Positions 46,632-55,893 of a DNA stretch of 64,000 nt are shown one piece after another. The notes under the pieces were generated by a model. The model did no database searches and was not told the DNA's origin. It worked only from the letters and a program-made list of their open reading frames with translations. This DNA comes from Pandoraea pnomenusa. Lineage in GTDB: Bacteria > Pseudomonadota > Gammaproteobacteria > Burkholderiales > Burkholderiaceae. Position 1 is the stretch's first letter; each line of letters begins with the position of its first letter. A program made the translations under genes and the position numbers. Location: the NCBI RefSeq assembly GCF_000767615.3, contig NZ_CP009553.3, positions 1,922,001 to 1,986,000 on the forward strand, written 5' to 3'.

Positions 46632-47987
46632 TCAGGCGGACGCGGGTTTCGCGTCGCGGCGACCGAGCGCCGGCCCGACGCCGGGCTTGACCTGCAGCAT
46701 GGCGATCACGCCGATTGCCGTGGCCACCGAGGTGGCCACGAACATCGACGAATAGCCGTACTTCGCCGAGAGAATGCCGGCGAGCGTGGGCGCCAGCACC
46801 GACGCGATGTTCGCGATGAAGTGCATCAGGCCGCTGAACGTACCCACGCGCGTGGGTGCCGTATCGATCACCACTGCCCAGTAGACCGAGTTCGGCAGTG
46901 CGTTCAGGGCGTTGCCCAGCGTCATCAACGCGATCACGGCCCATACGCTGTGCGCTTGCGACACCATCAGGAAGCACAGCGTCGTGCACGTCAGGGCCGC
47001 GGCCGCAAACCAGCTGCGTGCGATCACCAGCTTGCCCGTCTTGCGATACAGCCAGTCGGAGATGCGCCCGCCGAGCAGCACCGTTACGCACGCGCCCGTC
47101 CACGGAATCATGCCCACGTACCAGAGCGACGACAGCGTGAAGTGGAACTCGTCGGCGAGATACTTCGGTGTCCAGGTGAGCAGCATGAAGTTCACGTAGA
47201 TGAACGCGAAGTAGCCGATCGAGTTGAACACCAGCGTCTTGCTGCGGAAAAAGCTCCACCACGGCATGTCGCTGGCCGCGGCGGCCGCGGTCGTCGTCTG
47301 CGCTGGCCGCCCCGCCTGAATCAGCGCCACCTCGGCCGCGTTCACGCGCGGATTGTCCTCGGGCCGGTTCGTATAGACGCGGGCGAACAGCGCGATCAGC
47401 ACGAAGCCCGCAATGCCGAGCACGACATACATCGTGCGCCAGCTATCGGTGAGCAGCAGCAAGCCGACGGCCACCGGCGCCGTGAGCAACGCGCCAAGCG
47501 GCGTGCTCAACAAGCCGATCGACACGGCGAAGCCTCGCTCGGAGGGTGACGCCCAGGCCGACATCGTCTTGTTGATGATGGAATAGGCCGGACCCTCGGC
47601 AAAGCCGAACAGCACGCGAATCGTGGCGAATCCGGTCAACGCCGAGCCGCCGAACACCGCAATGCCGATGTCGCCCGCCCAGATCATCGCAATGGCAAAG
47701 GCCGACCAGGCAATGCCCGCGATGACCCACACCTTCTTGGCGCCCAGACGATCCGCCAGCGCGCCGCCGAACAACGCACCGAACATGTAGCCGTAGCCGA
47801 AGTATCCGAGCACGGCGCCCCAGCCCGCGCGGTCGAAACCGTACTCGGCCGTGATCTGCCCGGCCGAGTACGAAATCGCTCCCCGGTCGATGTAGTTCAC
47901 CAGCGCAATCACCACGATCAGCGCGAACACCGCGAACCGGTATCGCGTCGCCCCAGCGGCCGGATGGCCCACCGTTGTTGGTTGCAT
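46632..47987 (-). CDS. MFS transporter, anion:cation symporter (ACS) type
   Basis: This 451-residue transporter has twelve predicted helices. It shows ALVNYIDRGAISYSAG in helix one, GALADRLGAKKVWVIAG between helices two and three, and FGFAEGPAYSIINKTMSAW in the fifth segment, which place it in the ACS family of organic acid and sugar-acid symporters. Its likely substrate is an organic anion. The ATG at 47987 has GAGGAGACGTC ahead; a longer frame to 48092 would run into the divergent promoter. It is divergent from asparaginase-gntR, so the GntR protein may control it. Confidence 0.9.
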   Translation of the reverse strand: MQPTTVGHPAAGATRYRFAVFALIVVIALVNYIDRGAISYSAGQITAEYGFDRAGWGAVLGYFGYGYMFGALFGGALADRLGAKKVWVIAGIAWSAFAIAMIWAGDIGIAVFGGSALTGFATIRVLFGFAEGPAYSIINKTMSAWASPSERGFAVSIGLLSTPLGALLTAPVAVGLLLLTDSWRTMYVVLGIAGFVLIALFARVYTNRPEDNPRVNAAEVALIQAGRPAQTTTAAAAASDMPWWSFFRSKTLVFNSIGYFAFIYVNFMLLTWTPKYLADEFHFTLSSLWYVGMIPWTGACVTVLLGGRISDWLYRKTGKLVIARSWFAAAALTCTTLCFLMVSQAHSVWAVIALMTLGNALNALPNSVYWAVVIDTAPTRVGTFSGLMHFIANIASVLAPTLAGILSAKYGYSSMFVATSVATAIGVIAMLQVKPGVGPALGRRDAKPASA

Positions 47988-48048
47988 GACGTCTCCTCGA
48001 TGTCGAATTGGCTGCGAAGCACCCGATGCCCTTCGCAAACGATTGTCG

Positions 48049-48071
48049 ATTATATATAATGCACAATGCAT
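48049..48071. promoter_or_regulatory. AT-rich palindromes between the ACS transporter and asparaginase
   Basis: ATTATATATAAT at 48049-48060 is a perfect palindrome, overlapped by ATGCA-CAA-TGCAT at 48059-48071. They lie 62 bases from the transporter start and 58 from the asparaginase start. A FadR/FCD-type GntR protein encoded 1.1 kb downstream is a likely binder. Confidence 0.5.
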
Positions 48072-48128
48072 ATCAACCGAAATCAAAAACACGCGTCCAC
48101 CTCATTCACCTCATCGACTTCGCTCAAC

Positions 48129-49139
48129 ATGTCCCAATCGCTTCCCGTGGTTGCCGTCGCCTCGCTTGGCGGCACGATCAGCATGACGCCCTCCGATGCC
48201 GCGGGCGGCGTCGTCCCCACACTCGACGCCGAGCAACTGGCCCGCTCGGTGCCGGGCCTGCCCGGGATCGCGACGATCCGCACGGCGTCGCTTCGTCAAC
48301 TGCCGAGTGCTTCGTTGCGCTACGACGATCTGATGGAGGCGCTCGCGTGGGCGGAGGCGCAGGTCCGCGAGGGGGCCGCAGGCGTCGTGCTTACGCAGGG
48401 CACCGACACGTTGGAGGAAACGGCCTTCCTGCTGGATCTGTTCTGGAAATTGCCCGCGCCGCTCATCGTGACCGGGGCGATGCGGGCGCCGCAGGCCGCC
48501 GGCGCTGACGGTCCCGCGAATCTGCTCGCGGCGGTGCGTACGGCGATACATCCGGACAGCGCCGGACGCGGTGTGCTGGTGGTCATGAACGACACGGTTC
48601 ATTACGCGCGTTGGGTGAGCAAGGGCGATTCGCTGGCGGTCCAGGCGTTCGTGTCGCACGACGGCGGCGTCGCCGCGCGCGTGGTGGAGGGCCGTCCGAC
48701 GTTCTTCCACGCGCCGCCGGCGCGCCCGGCGCCGCTGGCGCGTCCGGTGCGTGCGTGGCCGAAAGTTGCGTTGGTCACGGCCGTGCTGGGTGACGAGGGC
48801 GAGCTCGCGGAGCTGGCCGTCAAGGCCGGCTACGAAGCGGTGGTGATCGCGGCGCAGGGGGCGGGGCACGTGTCGTTCGGCTTCGCCGGGCGCATCGGCG
48901 AGCTGACCGCGCAGGTGCCGGTCGTGATCGCCAGTCGCGCCTCGGCCGGCGCCACGGCGTCGCAGACGTATGGCTACGTGGGCGCGGAAATCGACCTGGT
49001 GCGGCGCGGTGCGCACATGTCCGGCTGGTTGTCGGCGCTCAAGTCGCGCCTGCTCGTGAGCGCGTTGCTGGCCTCGGGCGTGGGGGCCCGCGACGTGGGA
49101 GAGGCGCTGGCAAATTGGAGTAAACTCACGCGTCAATAA
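48129..49139 (+). CDS. L-asparaginase family protein
   Basis: This 336-residue protein hydrolyses asparagine or a related amide. The first catalytic Thr lies in ASLGGTISMTPS, and the second in VVLTQGTDTLEETAFLLD with the Asp beside it. The Lys of the second triad is represented in the region TGAMRAPQAAGADGPANL by conserved TGAMR. The typical type II signal peptide is not visible with this start, suggesting a cytoplasmic enzyme. An in-frame ATG at 48066 would add 21 polar residues and overlap the AT-rich operator; I prefer 48129. The gntR gene follows with an 18-base gap. Confidence 0.86.
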   Translation: MSQSLPVVAVASLGGTISMTPSDAAGGVVPTLDAEQLARSVPGLPGIATIRTASLRQLPSASLRYDDLMEALAWAEAQVREGAAGVVLTQGTDTLEETAFLLDLFWKLPAPLIVTGAMRAPQAAGADGPANLLAAVRTAIHPDSAGRGVLVVMNDTVHYARWVSKGDSLAVQAFVSHDGGVAARVVEGRPTFFHAPPARPAPLARPVRAWPKVALVTAVLGDEGELAELAVKAGYEAVVIAAQGAGHVSFGFAGRIGELTAQVPVVIASRASAGATASQTYGYVGAEIDLVRRGAHMSGWLSALKSRLLVSALLASGVGARDVGEALANWSKLTRQ

Positions 49140-49157
49140 TCTTCACACGTCACCCCA

Positions 49158-49880
49158 TTGAAAAGCACGTCCTCCGCCGCCACTGCCGCTTCGGCCGCTT
49201 CGGCCGGCACGACCGGCCGTCGCCGGCTCACGGCCTATCAGTACGCCATCGAGACACTGCGCACCGAGATTCTCCAGGGCCGGCTCAAGGCGGGCGACCG
49301 CCTGCGGCAGGACGACCTCGCGCGCCGTCTGGAAATGTCGACCACGCCTGTGCGCGAAGCCCTGCGCACGCTGGTTTCGGAGGGGTTGGTGTTCTTCGAC
49401 GTTCACCGGGGCGCCGTGGTGCGCGGACTCACGGTGGACGACGTCAACGAGCTTTACCGTTTGCGCAAGACCCTCGAGCCGATGATGGCCGAGCAGGCGA
49501 TGGCCACGATTCGCGAGGACGATATCGCCCGCGCGCAGGCGCTGCATGCGGAAATGCTCGCGACGTCGGACGTCGTCAAGTGGACCGAACTGAACCAGGC
49601 GTTTCACGCCGCGCTATGGGCGTCGCAGGACGACTCGCGGCTGGCGCATCTGATCAAAACGCTGCGTGACGCTTCGGGGCCCTACATTGCGCTGTCGCTC
49701 TATATGCGTCCCGTACACGTCGAGGTGAGCAATCAGGAGCACCAGAAGATGCTCGATGAATACCGTGCGCGCGACGTGGCCGCCGCCCGGCGTCATACGG
49801 AAGATCATCTCGACGCCACACTGCGCATCATCGTCAAGGCGATCGAGCAGTCCGAGGCCGCCGCCGCCGCCCAGGGCTGA
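49158..49880 (+). CDS. GntR family (FCD-type) transcriptional regulator
   Basis: This 240-residue regulator starts at TTG 49158. The N-terminal winged helix reads AIETLRTEILQGRLKAGDRL, RQDDLARRLEMSTTPVREALR and LVSEGLVFFDVHRGAVV. The C-terminal FCD domain has the metal-binding histidines in LNQAFHAAL and the later EVSNQEHQKMLD and RHTEDHLDATL. It likely senses an organic acid and controls the asparaginase and the divergent ACS transporter. The only alternative starts lie inside the helix-turn-helix, so TTG is accepted. Confidence 0.86.
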   Translation: MKSTSSAATAASAASAGTTGRRRLTAYQYAIETLRTEILQGRLKAGDRLRQDDLARRLEMSTTPVREALRTLVSEGLVFFDVHRGAVVRGLTVDDVNELYRLRKTLEPMMAEQAMATIREDDIARAQALHAEMLATSDVVKWTELNQAFHAALWASQDDSRLAHLIKTLRDASGPYIALSLYMRPVHVEVSNQEHQKMLDEYRARDVAAARRHTEDHLDATLRIIVKAIEQSEAAAAAQG

Positions 49881-50077
49881 CCGGCGCACGATTGTCGCGC
49901 ACGCGGGGGCGGTCGACCCGATGGGCGAGACCGTGGCGTTGTTCCGGCCGCGTGAGCTCGCCCTCCCGCCGAAATTGCCGCACAATGGAGCGCACACCGG
50001 CGGGCCTCCTCACGCTCCACGTTTTTCCCTCTCCCTGTTCCCGTCGGCCCATTTCCAATATCGTCAGGAGATACGGC

Positions 50078-50434
50078 ATGGCGAACCAGCAATATTCCGG
50101 CGGATGCCATTGCGGTAGTTTGAGATTTATCGCGAATGTTGATTTGTCCAAAACAATTGCGTGCAATTGTTCAATCTGTAAAAAGCGCGGATTGATTCTC
50201 GCGTTTACGCCGATGAATGAATTTTCGCAAACGGCTGGTGCAGGAAATGCAAGGGAGTATCTCTTCAACAAGCACGTCATTCGTCATCAGTTTTGTCCGG
50301 AATGCGGGGTCGAGGCATTTGCGTTCGGTGAAAGGCCGGACGGCGGCAAGATGGCGGCGGTCAACGTACGCTGCATCGACGACATCGATCTCGATACCGT
50401 GCATCCCACGCCCTTCGACGGCGCCAGCAAGTGA
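50078..50434 (+). CDS. GFA (CENP-V) family zinc-binding protein
   Basis: This 118-residue protein has zinc-binding cysteines of the GFA fold: YSGGCHCGSLRF near the start, ACNCSICKKRG, and FCPECGVEAFAFG. The fold is that of the so-called glutathione-dependent formaldehyde-activating enzyme, but the role in catalysis is disputed and no partner formaldehyde gene is nearby. AGGAG is seven bases before the ATG. Confidence 0.87.
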   Translation: MANQQYSGGCHCGSLRFIANVDLSKTIACNCSICKKRGLILAFTPMNEFSQTAGAGNAREYLFNKHVIRHQFCPECGVEAFAFGERPDGGKMAAVNVRCIDDIDLDTVHPTPFDGASK

Positions 50435-50696
50435 TCCGTTCGCATTCATATTCTTGCCTGTGGATTAAGAAATATATGAAGCCGCATATCATGCGGCGCC
50501 TGTTCCGGTTTTCATCGATTTGGCGATGAAGGCCAGAAATGGGTATTCCTTGCTTATGGAAAGTGGCGTGATTTTCCTTGCCACCGATATATGGAAACCC
50601 ATAAGGTGGGAATCAGGGGGGAATTGACTCAAGCATTTTCCAATGCTCGCCCGTTAATCAGTGCGATTGTTCGGTTTTTATCGCATTGGAGCAGGC

Positions 50697-52361
50697 ATGA
50701 GGTTCTTGGGAAGTCTCAAAATCGGCACACGGTTGAGCATTGGGTTCGCGATTACGCTGGTTTTGTTGTGCATTGTGGGTGGCATGGCCGTGTTTCAGGC
50801 GTCGCGCATCTACGCGGGCACGCGCGATCTGGCCGACAACTGGCTACCGAGCGTGCAGACGCTCGGCGAGGCGCAGGTGGCCGCCAACGCCACCCGTCGT
50901 GCCACGCTGGCGTTGCTGCTCACGACGGTCGACGGCACGCGTGTCGACGAAACGAACAAGCGCCGCGCGGCGATCGACATGATGACCAGGACGCTCGAGC
51001 GCTACAACGGCATGGTGGCCTCCGACGAGGACCGGCGCGCCTATGACGCCGTGCGTGAGGCCTGGGGCAAGTATCTCGCCATCGATAACCGCATTGCCGA
51101 ACTGTCCACGGGCGACGACGACGCGAAAGGGCAGGCGCGCACACTGGCGATGACGGATGCGGTGTCGGCGTTCGCGGCACTCGGCCAGCGTCTGGCCGAG
51201 CACGTGGCCGTGAACCGCGCCGGCGCCGTGGCCGCGACCGATGCCGCCGCCACCAGCTACCACACCGCCCTTGTCGCCGCGCTCGTGCTGATTCTCGTTG
51301 CGCTTGGCGTGAACACGGCAATCGCGCTGCTCATCACACGCTCGATCACGGTGCCCGTCGGTCGCTGTGTGCACATCGCGCAAACGGTGGCGCGCGGCGA
51401 TCTGACCTCGCGCATCGAAGTGCAGGGCAAGGACGAGCTCGCGCAACTGCTCGGCTCGCTGCGCGACATGAACACGAAGCTCGCGAGCGTTGTCGGTCAG
51501 GTGCGCAACAGCAGCGAGAGCATTGCCACCGGCTCGGCACAGATTGCCGCGGGAAACACCGATCTGTCGTCTCGAACGGAACAGCAGGCGGCATCGCTGG
51601 AGGAGACAGCGGCAAGCATGGAAGAGCTGACCACCACCGTGAAGCAGAACGCCGACAACGCCGAGCAGGGCAACATGCTCGCGACGAATGCTTCGCACAT
51701 TGCGCAGCGTGGCGGCGAAGTGGTGCGTCAGGTGGTCGAGACGATGCGCGAGATCTCGGACGGATCGGCACGCGTCTCGGACATCACGAGCGTGATCGAG
51801 GGGATCGCCTTCCAGACCAATATCCTCGCGCTCAACGCGGCGGTTGAGGCGGCGCGCGCCGGGGAGCAGGGACGAGGCTTCGCCGTGGTGGCGGGCGAAG
51901 TGCGCACGCTGGCACAGCGCAGCGCCAATGCCGCTAAGGAGATCAAGGAGCTGATCGACGCCTCGACGCGTCAGGTCAGCGACGGCGCCAGACTGGTCTC
52001 GGAGGCGGGCAGTACGATGGACGAGGTCGTTCACGCCGTGAAGCGCGTGACCGACCTGATGGCGGAAATCGCCGCGGCGTCCACCGAGCAGCGCACCGGC
52101 ATCGAGCAAGTCAATCAGGCCGTCATGCAGATGGACGCGGTGACGCAACAGAATGCAGCGCTGGTGGAGCAGGCGTCGGCCGCCGCCCAGTCGATGGCCG
52201 CCCAGTCGAGCGGCCTGCGCGAACTGGTGTCGGTGTTCCGCCTCGATGGCGGCGAGAATACGGCGCTCGCGTCGCGGCGTGCATCGCCCGGCCAGGCGCC
52301 GCGGGACGCACGCGTTGTACAGATGTCGCAGCCCGCGCAGCGGCAGCGACTGAGCGCCTGA
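50697..52361 (+). CDS. Methyl-accepting chemotaxis protein
   Basis: This 554-residue chemoreceptor has a first membrane helix at residues about 10-33 ([20 protein letters not shown]), a periplasmic four-helix sensor of about 150 residues, a second helix near 190-212, then a HAMP linker ([22 protein letters not shown]). The signalling hairpin is intact with [20 protein letters not shown] and [17 protein letters not shown]; both methylation helices are Gln/Glu/Ala-rich. It signals through CheW/CheA. Ligand unknown. No CheB/CheR-binding pentapeptide is visible at the C-terminus. The 262-base gap upstream is comparatively AT-rich, with a small GCCGCAT/ATGCGGC hairpin at 50481-50497. Confidence 0.92.
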   Translation: MRFLGSLKIGTRLSIGFAITLVLLCIVGGMAVFQASRIYAGTRDLADNWLPSVQTLGEAQVAANATRRATLALLLTTVDGTRVDETNKRRAAIDMMTRTLERYNGMVASDEDRRAYDAVREAWGKYLAIDNRIAELSTGDDDAKGQARTLAMTDAVSAFAALGQRLAEHVAVNRAGAVAATDAAATSYHTALVAALVLILVALGVNTAIALLITRSITVPVGRCVHIAQTVARGDLTSRIEVQGKDELAQLLGSLRDMNTKLASVVGQVRNSSESIATGSAQIAAGNTDLSSRTEQQAASLEETAASMEELTTTVKQNADNAEQGNMLATNASHIAQRGGEVVRQVVETMREISDGSARVSDITSVIEGIAFQTNILALNAAVEAARAGEQGRGFAVVAGEVRTLAQRSANAAKEIKELIDASTRQVSDGARLVSEAGSTMDEVVHAVKRVTDLMAEIAAASTEQRTGIEQVNQAVMQMDAVTQQNAALVEQASAAAQSMAAQSSGLRELVSVFRLDGGENTALASRRASPGQAPRDARVVQMSQPAQRQRLSA

Positions 52362-52570
52362 GCCCACGCCGACGGGAAGAAAAAGCGGCCCGCCCGCACA
52401 TGCCGGCGAGCCGCGAATGCCGTGGCGCTCTCACCAGCGCCCGGCCCATGGAACCGCATGCGTCCCATGTGCGGTGCGGCACCGACTTGCCGATCAGCGC
52501 TGTCGATGCCGATGGATCGTTCCGCGCTCAGCCGCGGCCCGGTTGAGCGGCCGGCACGGACCGTCCTGCG

Positions 52571-54067
52571 TCACTTCCCCGCGAGCATCGAGCCGCGCTC
52601 GCGCAGGTTGATGTGCATGTCGAAAGCGCGCTCGAGCGCGTGCGGCGTCTGTCCGCCATATCGCAGTGCATCGCGGTAGTAGTCGCGCAGCACGTCGCGG
52701 TAGCTCGGGTGGGCGCAATGGTCGATCACCAGATTCACGCGCTCGCGCGGGGCGAGCGTGCGCAGGTCGGCCAGACCCTGTTCGGTCACGATGATGTCGA
52801 CGTCATGCTCGTTGTGGTCGACGTGCGGCACCATGGGAACGATGCTCGATATCCTGCCGTCCTTGGCGATCGACTTGGTGGCGAAAATCGCCACGCGGGC
52901 GTTGCGGGCGAAGTCGCCCGAGCCACCGATGCCGTTCATCATGTGCGTGCCGCCCACGTGAGTGGAATTCACGTTGCCGTAAATATCCGCTTCGAGCGCG
53001 GTGTTCAGCGCGATCAGACCTAGACGGCGAATGACTTCGGGGTGGTTGCTGACTTCCTGCGGCCGCAGCACGAGTTTGTCGCGATAGCGCTCGAGGTGCT
53101 TGAATACGCGGTCCTGAACGGCTTGCGACACCGTGATCGACGACCCCGAAGCGAATACCATCTTGCCCGCATCCATGAGCTCGAAGGTCGAGTCCTGGAG
53201 TACCTCGGAATACATCGTGAGATCCTCGAACGGCGATTCGAGGAAGCCCGAGAGCACCGCGTTCGCGATCGTGCCGATGCCCGATTGAATGGCGGGCAGC
53301 GTGCGCGGCAGGCGTCCACGCGAGACTTCATGCTGGAAGAACTCGATCAAATGGCCGGCGATCATTTGCGTTTCGGCGTCGGGCGGCAGCGCATTCGAAG
53401 CGCTGTCGGGCGTATCGGTGATGACGATGGCCGCGATCTTTTCGGGAGCGATCTTCACCACGTTCGTGCCCACGCGGTCGCGCACGTCGACGATGGGCAG
53501 CGGCGTGCGGTGCGGGCGCTGGGCCGGAATCCAGATGTCGTGCATGCCCTCGAACGCGAGCGGCTGCGCGAGGTTGATCTCCACGATGACCTTGTCCGCG
53601 AGAATCGCGAAGCTCGCCGAATTGCCGACTGACGAGCTCGGCACGAGTCCGCCGTCTTCCGTGATGGCCACGGCTTCGATCACGGCCACGTCGAGCCGGC
53701 CGAACTGGCCGGCGCGCAAGAACTCGACGGTCTCGGACAAATGCTGGTCGACGAACATGACCTCGCCGCGATTGATCGCGCCGCGCAACGTCGTGTCGAC
53801 CTGGAACGGCAGGCGCTTGGCAAGCACGCCGGCCTGCGTGAGCGTCTTGTCGGAGTCGTGCCCGAGCGATGCCCCGGTGATCAACGTGATCTTCATTGGG
53901 TGGGCCTTTGCCCGCTTTGCCAGCGCAATCGGCATGTCCTTGGCGTCGCCGGCGCGGGTGAATCCGCTCATGCCGACCACCATGCCGTCGCCGATCAGCT
54001 TCGCGGCATCGTCGGCGCTCATCACCCGGTCGCGCAGCGACGCCAGGCGGATGCGATCTTCAAACAT
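52571..54067 (-). CDS. Acetyl-CoA hydrolase/succinyl-CoA:acetate CoA-transferase family protein
   Basis: This 498-residue protein belongs to the Cat1/AarC family that moves CoA between carboxylic acids. The CoA-binding QSGIGTIANAVL and the catalytic Glu in MYSEVLQDSTFEL are present, along with SSITVSQAVQDRVF and GGTHMMNGIGGSGDFARNA. Succinyl-CoA:acetate or propionyl-CoA:succinate transfer are the usual reactions. The ATG at 54067 has GAGGAGCGTC ahead. It is divergent from a LysR regulator, which may control it. A frame to 54169 adds 34 residues of no family pattern. Confidence 0.92.
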   Translation of the reverse strand: MFEDRIRLASLRDRVMSADDAAKLIGDGMVVGMSGFTRAGDAKDMPIALAKRAKAHPMKITLITGASLGHDSDKTLTQAGVLAKRLPFQVDTTLRGAINRGEVMFVDQHLSETVEFLRAGQFGRLDVAVIEAVAITEDGGLVPSSSVGNSASFAILADKVIVEINLAQPLAFEGMHDIWIPAQRPHRTPLPIVDVRDRVGTNVVKIAPEKIAAIVITDTPDSASNALPPDAETQMIAGHLIEFFQHEVSRGRLPRTLPAIQSGIGTIANAVLSGFLESPFEDLTMYSEVLQDSTFELMDAGKMVFASGSSITVSQAVQDRVFKHLERYRDKLVLRPQEVSNHPEVIRRLGLIALNTALEADIYGNVNSTHVGGTHMMNGIGGSGDFARNARVAIFATKSIAKDGRISSIVPMVPHVDHNEHDVDIIVTEQGLADLRTLAPRERVNLVIDHCAHPSYRDVLRDYYRDALRYGGQTPHALERAFDMHINLRERGSMLAGK

Positions 54068-54265
54068 CGTGACGCTCCTCGTCTCTCTTATTCGAATCTC
54101 TTGAATTCGGCGCGTGTCCCGGAGATTCTCGGGCGCGGTTCGCGCTTGACTCGAAGTGTATTGACCCATCGGTCACATTTCCAATATATTGAACATAGAG
54201 TTTTCATATTTTTTATGTATTGATGGCGCAAAGCCCAATGGGCACGGGCCATCTGGGGAACCGTC

Positions 54266-55183
54266 ATGGAATTGCGGCATTTGCAATACTTCATTGCCGT
54301 GGCCGAGGAGCGTCATTTCACGCGGGCGGCGGCGCGCGTGGGCATTCAGCAGCCGCCGTTAAGCCTGCAGATTCGGCAGTTGGAAACGGAATTGGGCGGC
54401 GCGCTGTTCGTGCGCCTGCCGCGCGACGTGGTGCTTACGGAACTGGGCGAGGCCTTCCTGCCTGAGGCGCGGCAGATCCTCGAGCGAGTGGCGCGCGTCA
54501 AGCGCCGAATGCAGCAAATCTCGCGCGGCGAAGCGGGGCATATTCACATCGGGTTCGCCGGCGCAACGTATTTCGAACCCCGCATTCCTGCCTGGATCCG
54601 TGACTTTCGCGCGCGTTATCCGGACGTTCAGTTGCATCCTCAGCAAAGCAACACGGCGAATCTGCTGGCGGCGTTAGGGGATGAGACCGTCGATGCGGCG
54701 TTCGTGCGAACGCCGTTCGAATGGCCGCCCGGCATTGCAAGTGTGCCCGTGGCCGACGAGCCGATGGTGTTGGTGCTGCCGCTCGGGCATCCGATGTGTG
54801 CGCGCGAGCGCGTGCCGCTGTCGGCATTGGCGAACGAGGAATTCATTCTCCTGCCGCGAGATATCAGTCCGGCGTTGTACGACCGCACGATCGCGGCGTG
54901 CGAATCGGCCGGATTTCGGCCGAAGCTCGGCCAGGAAGCGCCACAGATCACGTCGATCGTGCCGATGGTCGCGGCTGGCTTCGGCGTGTCGCTGGTGCCG
55001 GCGTCGGTCAGTCAGATTCGTACGCCGGGCATGGGGTTCTGGCCGATCGAGGGCAAGGTGCCGCTCGCGCCGATCAGTCTCGCCTATCGCGAAGACCACG
55101 GGTCGGCGGCACTCGAGCGCTTTATTGCGATGCAGCCGGCAGACTCGCCAGACAGTGACGACAGCGCACGGCCTGAAGCTTGA
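54266..55183 (+). CDS. LysR family transcriptional regulator
   Basis: This 305-residue regulator has an N-terminal helix-turn-helix (LRHLQYFIAVAEERHFTRAA, then VGIQQPPLSLQIRQLETELG) and a substrate-binding domain with GHIHIGFAGATYFEPRIP. It resembles the CatM/BenM/TfdR branch in the first strand. It is divergent from the CoA-transferase gene across about 200 AT-rich bases and may control it, responding to an organic acid. Its last 62 bases overlap the 3' end of the convergent zinc-ribbon gene. Confidence 0.9.
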   Translation: MELRHLQYFIAVAEERHFTRAAARVGIQQPPLSLQIRQLETELGGALFVRLPRDVVLTELGEAFLPEARQILERVARVKRRMQQISRGEAGHIHIGFAGATYFEPRIPAWIRDFRARYPDVQLHPQQSNTANLLAALGDETVDAAFVRTPFEWPPGIASVPVADEPMVLVLPLGHPMCARERVPLSALANEEFILLPRDISPALYDRTIAACESAGFRPKLGQEAPQITSIVPMVAAGFGVSLVPASVSQIRTPGMGFWPIEGKVPLAPISLAYREDHGSAALERFIAMQPADSPDSDDSARPEA

Positions 55184-55643
55184 CGTATTCGCCGCAGTAA
55201 AGGCACGCCTTTTCGTCGGGGAGAATGTCTGCACTTTGGTTCGCACTCCGCACATCTAACGCGGGGGCTGGAACTACCGGGGCGAGGACGATGCCGGTCT
55301 TGCCGCGCGTGGAGGCGCTCGCCCGGTAGGCGTCGTAGCCTCGCTGGCCGGCACTGGCAACGTCCGCGTCGCTTGCACTGGCCCAGCCGTTGGCACGCAG
55401 GCGGCCCACGAGCAGCGGGTGAATCAGCAGCGAGTAGAGCAGGCAGGTGGCGGGTAGCGAGAGCGCGAGCGCCGATTTCCAGATCAGCGCCGGGCCGATG
55501 GCGAGCGTGATCCACGCGAGTGCGTGCCACGGGAAGCCGTAGGCCATCAGATAGAGCGGGCCGAGGAAGAAGGCCGCGACACACGACAGGTATGTGATCT
55601 CGACGACATCCCCGTTCGCCGGATTGCGAAATTTGAGCGTCAT
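55122..55643 (-). CDS. Zinc-ribbon membrane protein (DUF2628-like)
   Basis: This 173-residue protein has hydrophobic segments in the first 90 residues (AFFLGPLYLMAYGFPWHALAW and WKSALALSLPATCLLYSLL) and a C-terminal zinc ribbon, CLYCGEY then CRHC, ten residues apart. The N-terminal TLKFRNPANGDVVEI and the helix with GPLYL resemble DUF2628. Function unknown. Its 3' end overlaps the LysR gene by 62 bases in the opposite direction, so both C-termini are coded by the same DNA. Confidence 0.7.
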   Translation of the reverse strand: MTLKFRNPANGDVVEITYLSCVAAFFLGPLYLMAYGFPWHALAWITLAIGPALIWKSALALSLPATCLLYSLLIHPLLVGRLRANGWASASDADVASAGQRGYDAYRASASTRGKTGIVLAPVVPAPALDVRSANQSADILPDEKACLYCGEYVKLQAVRCRHCLASLPAASQ

Positions 55644-55893
55644 GGCGAAGCCGTGAGGGTGAAGGCGTAGGGCGCCACTTTAACCGGGCGCCGACCCCAA
55701 TTCGTCCTACTGCCGAATGTCCGCGCAATGCCCCGCGGAGCGGGGTGGCGGGGCCGGCGGCGCCGCGGTTCTTTGCGATATGGCGCGGCCTCGCGCGCAC
55801 TCGTGTGGCAATCCGATACATCGGCGTGGCAGTGCGCTACACTTCCGCCATGCCCCCGCAGGGATCCGGGGCGTCACGTGGACGGCACACGCC

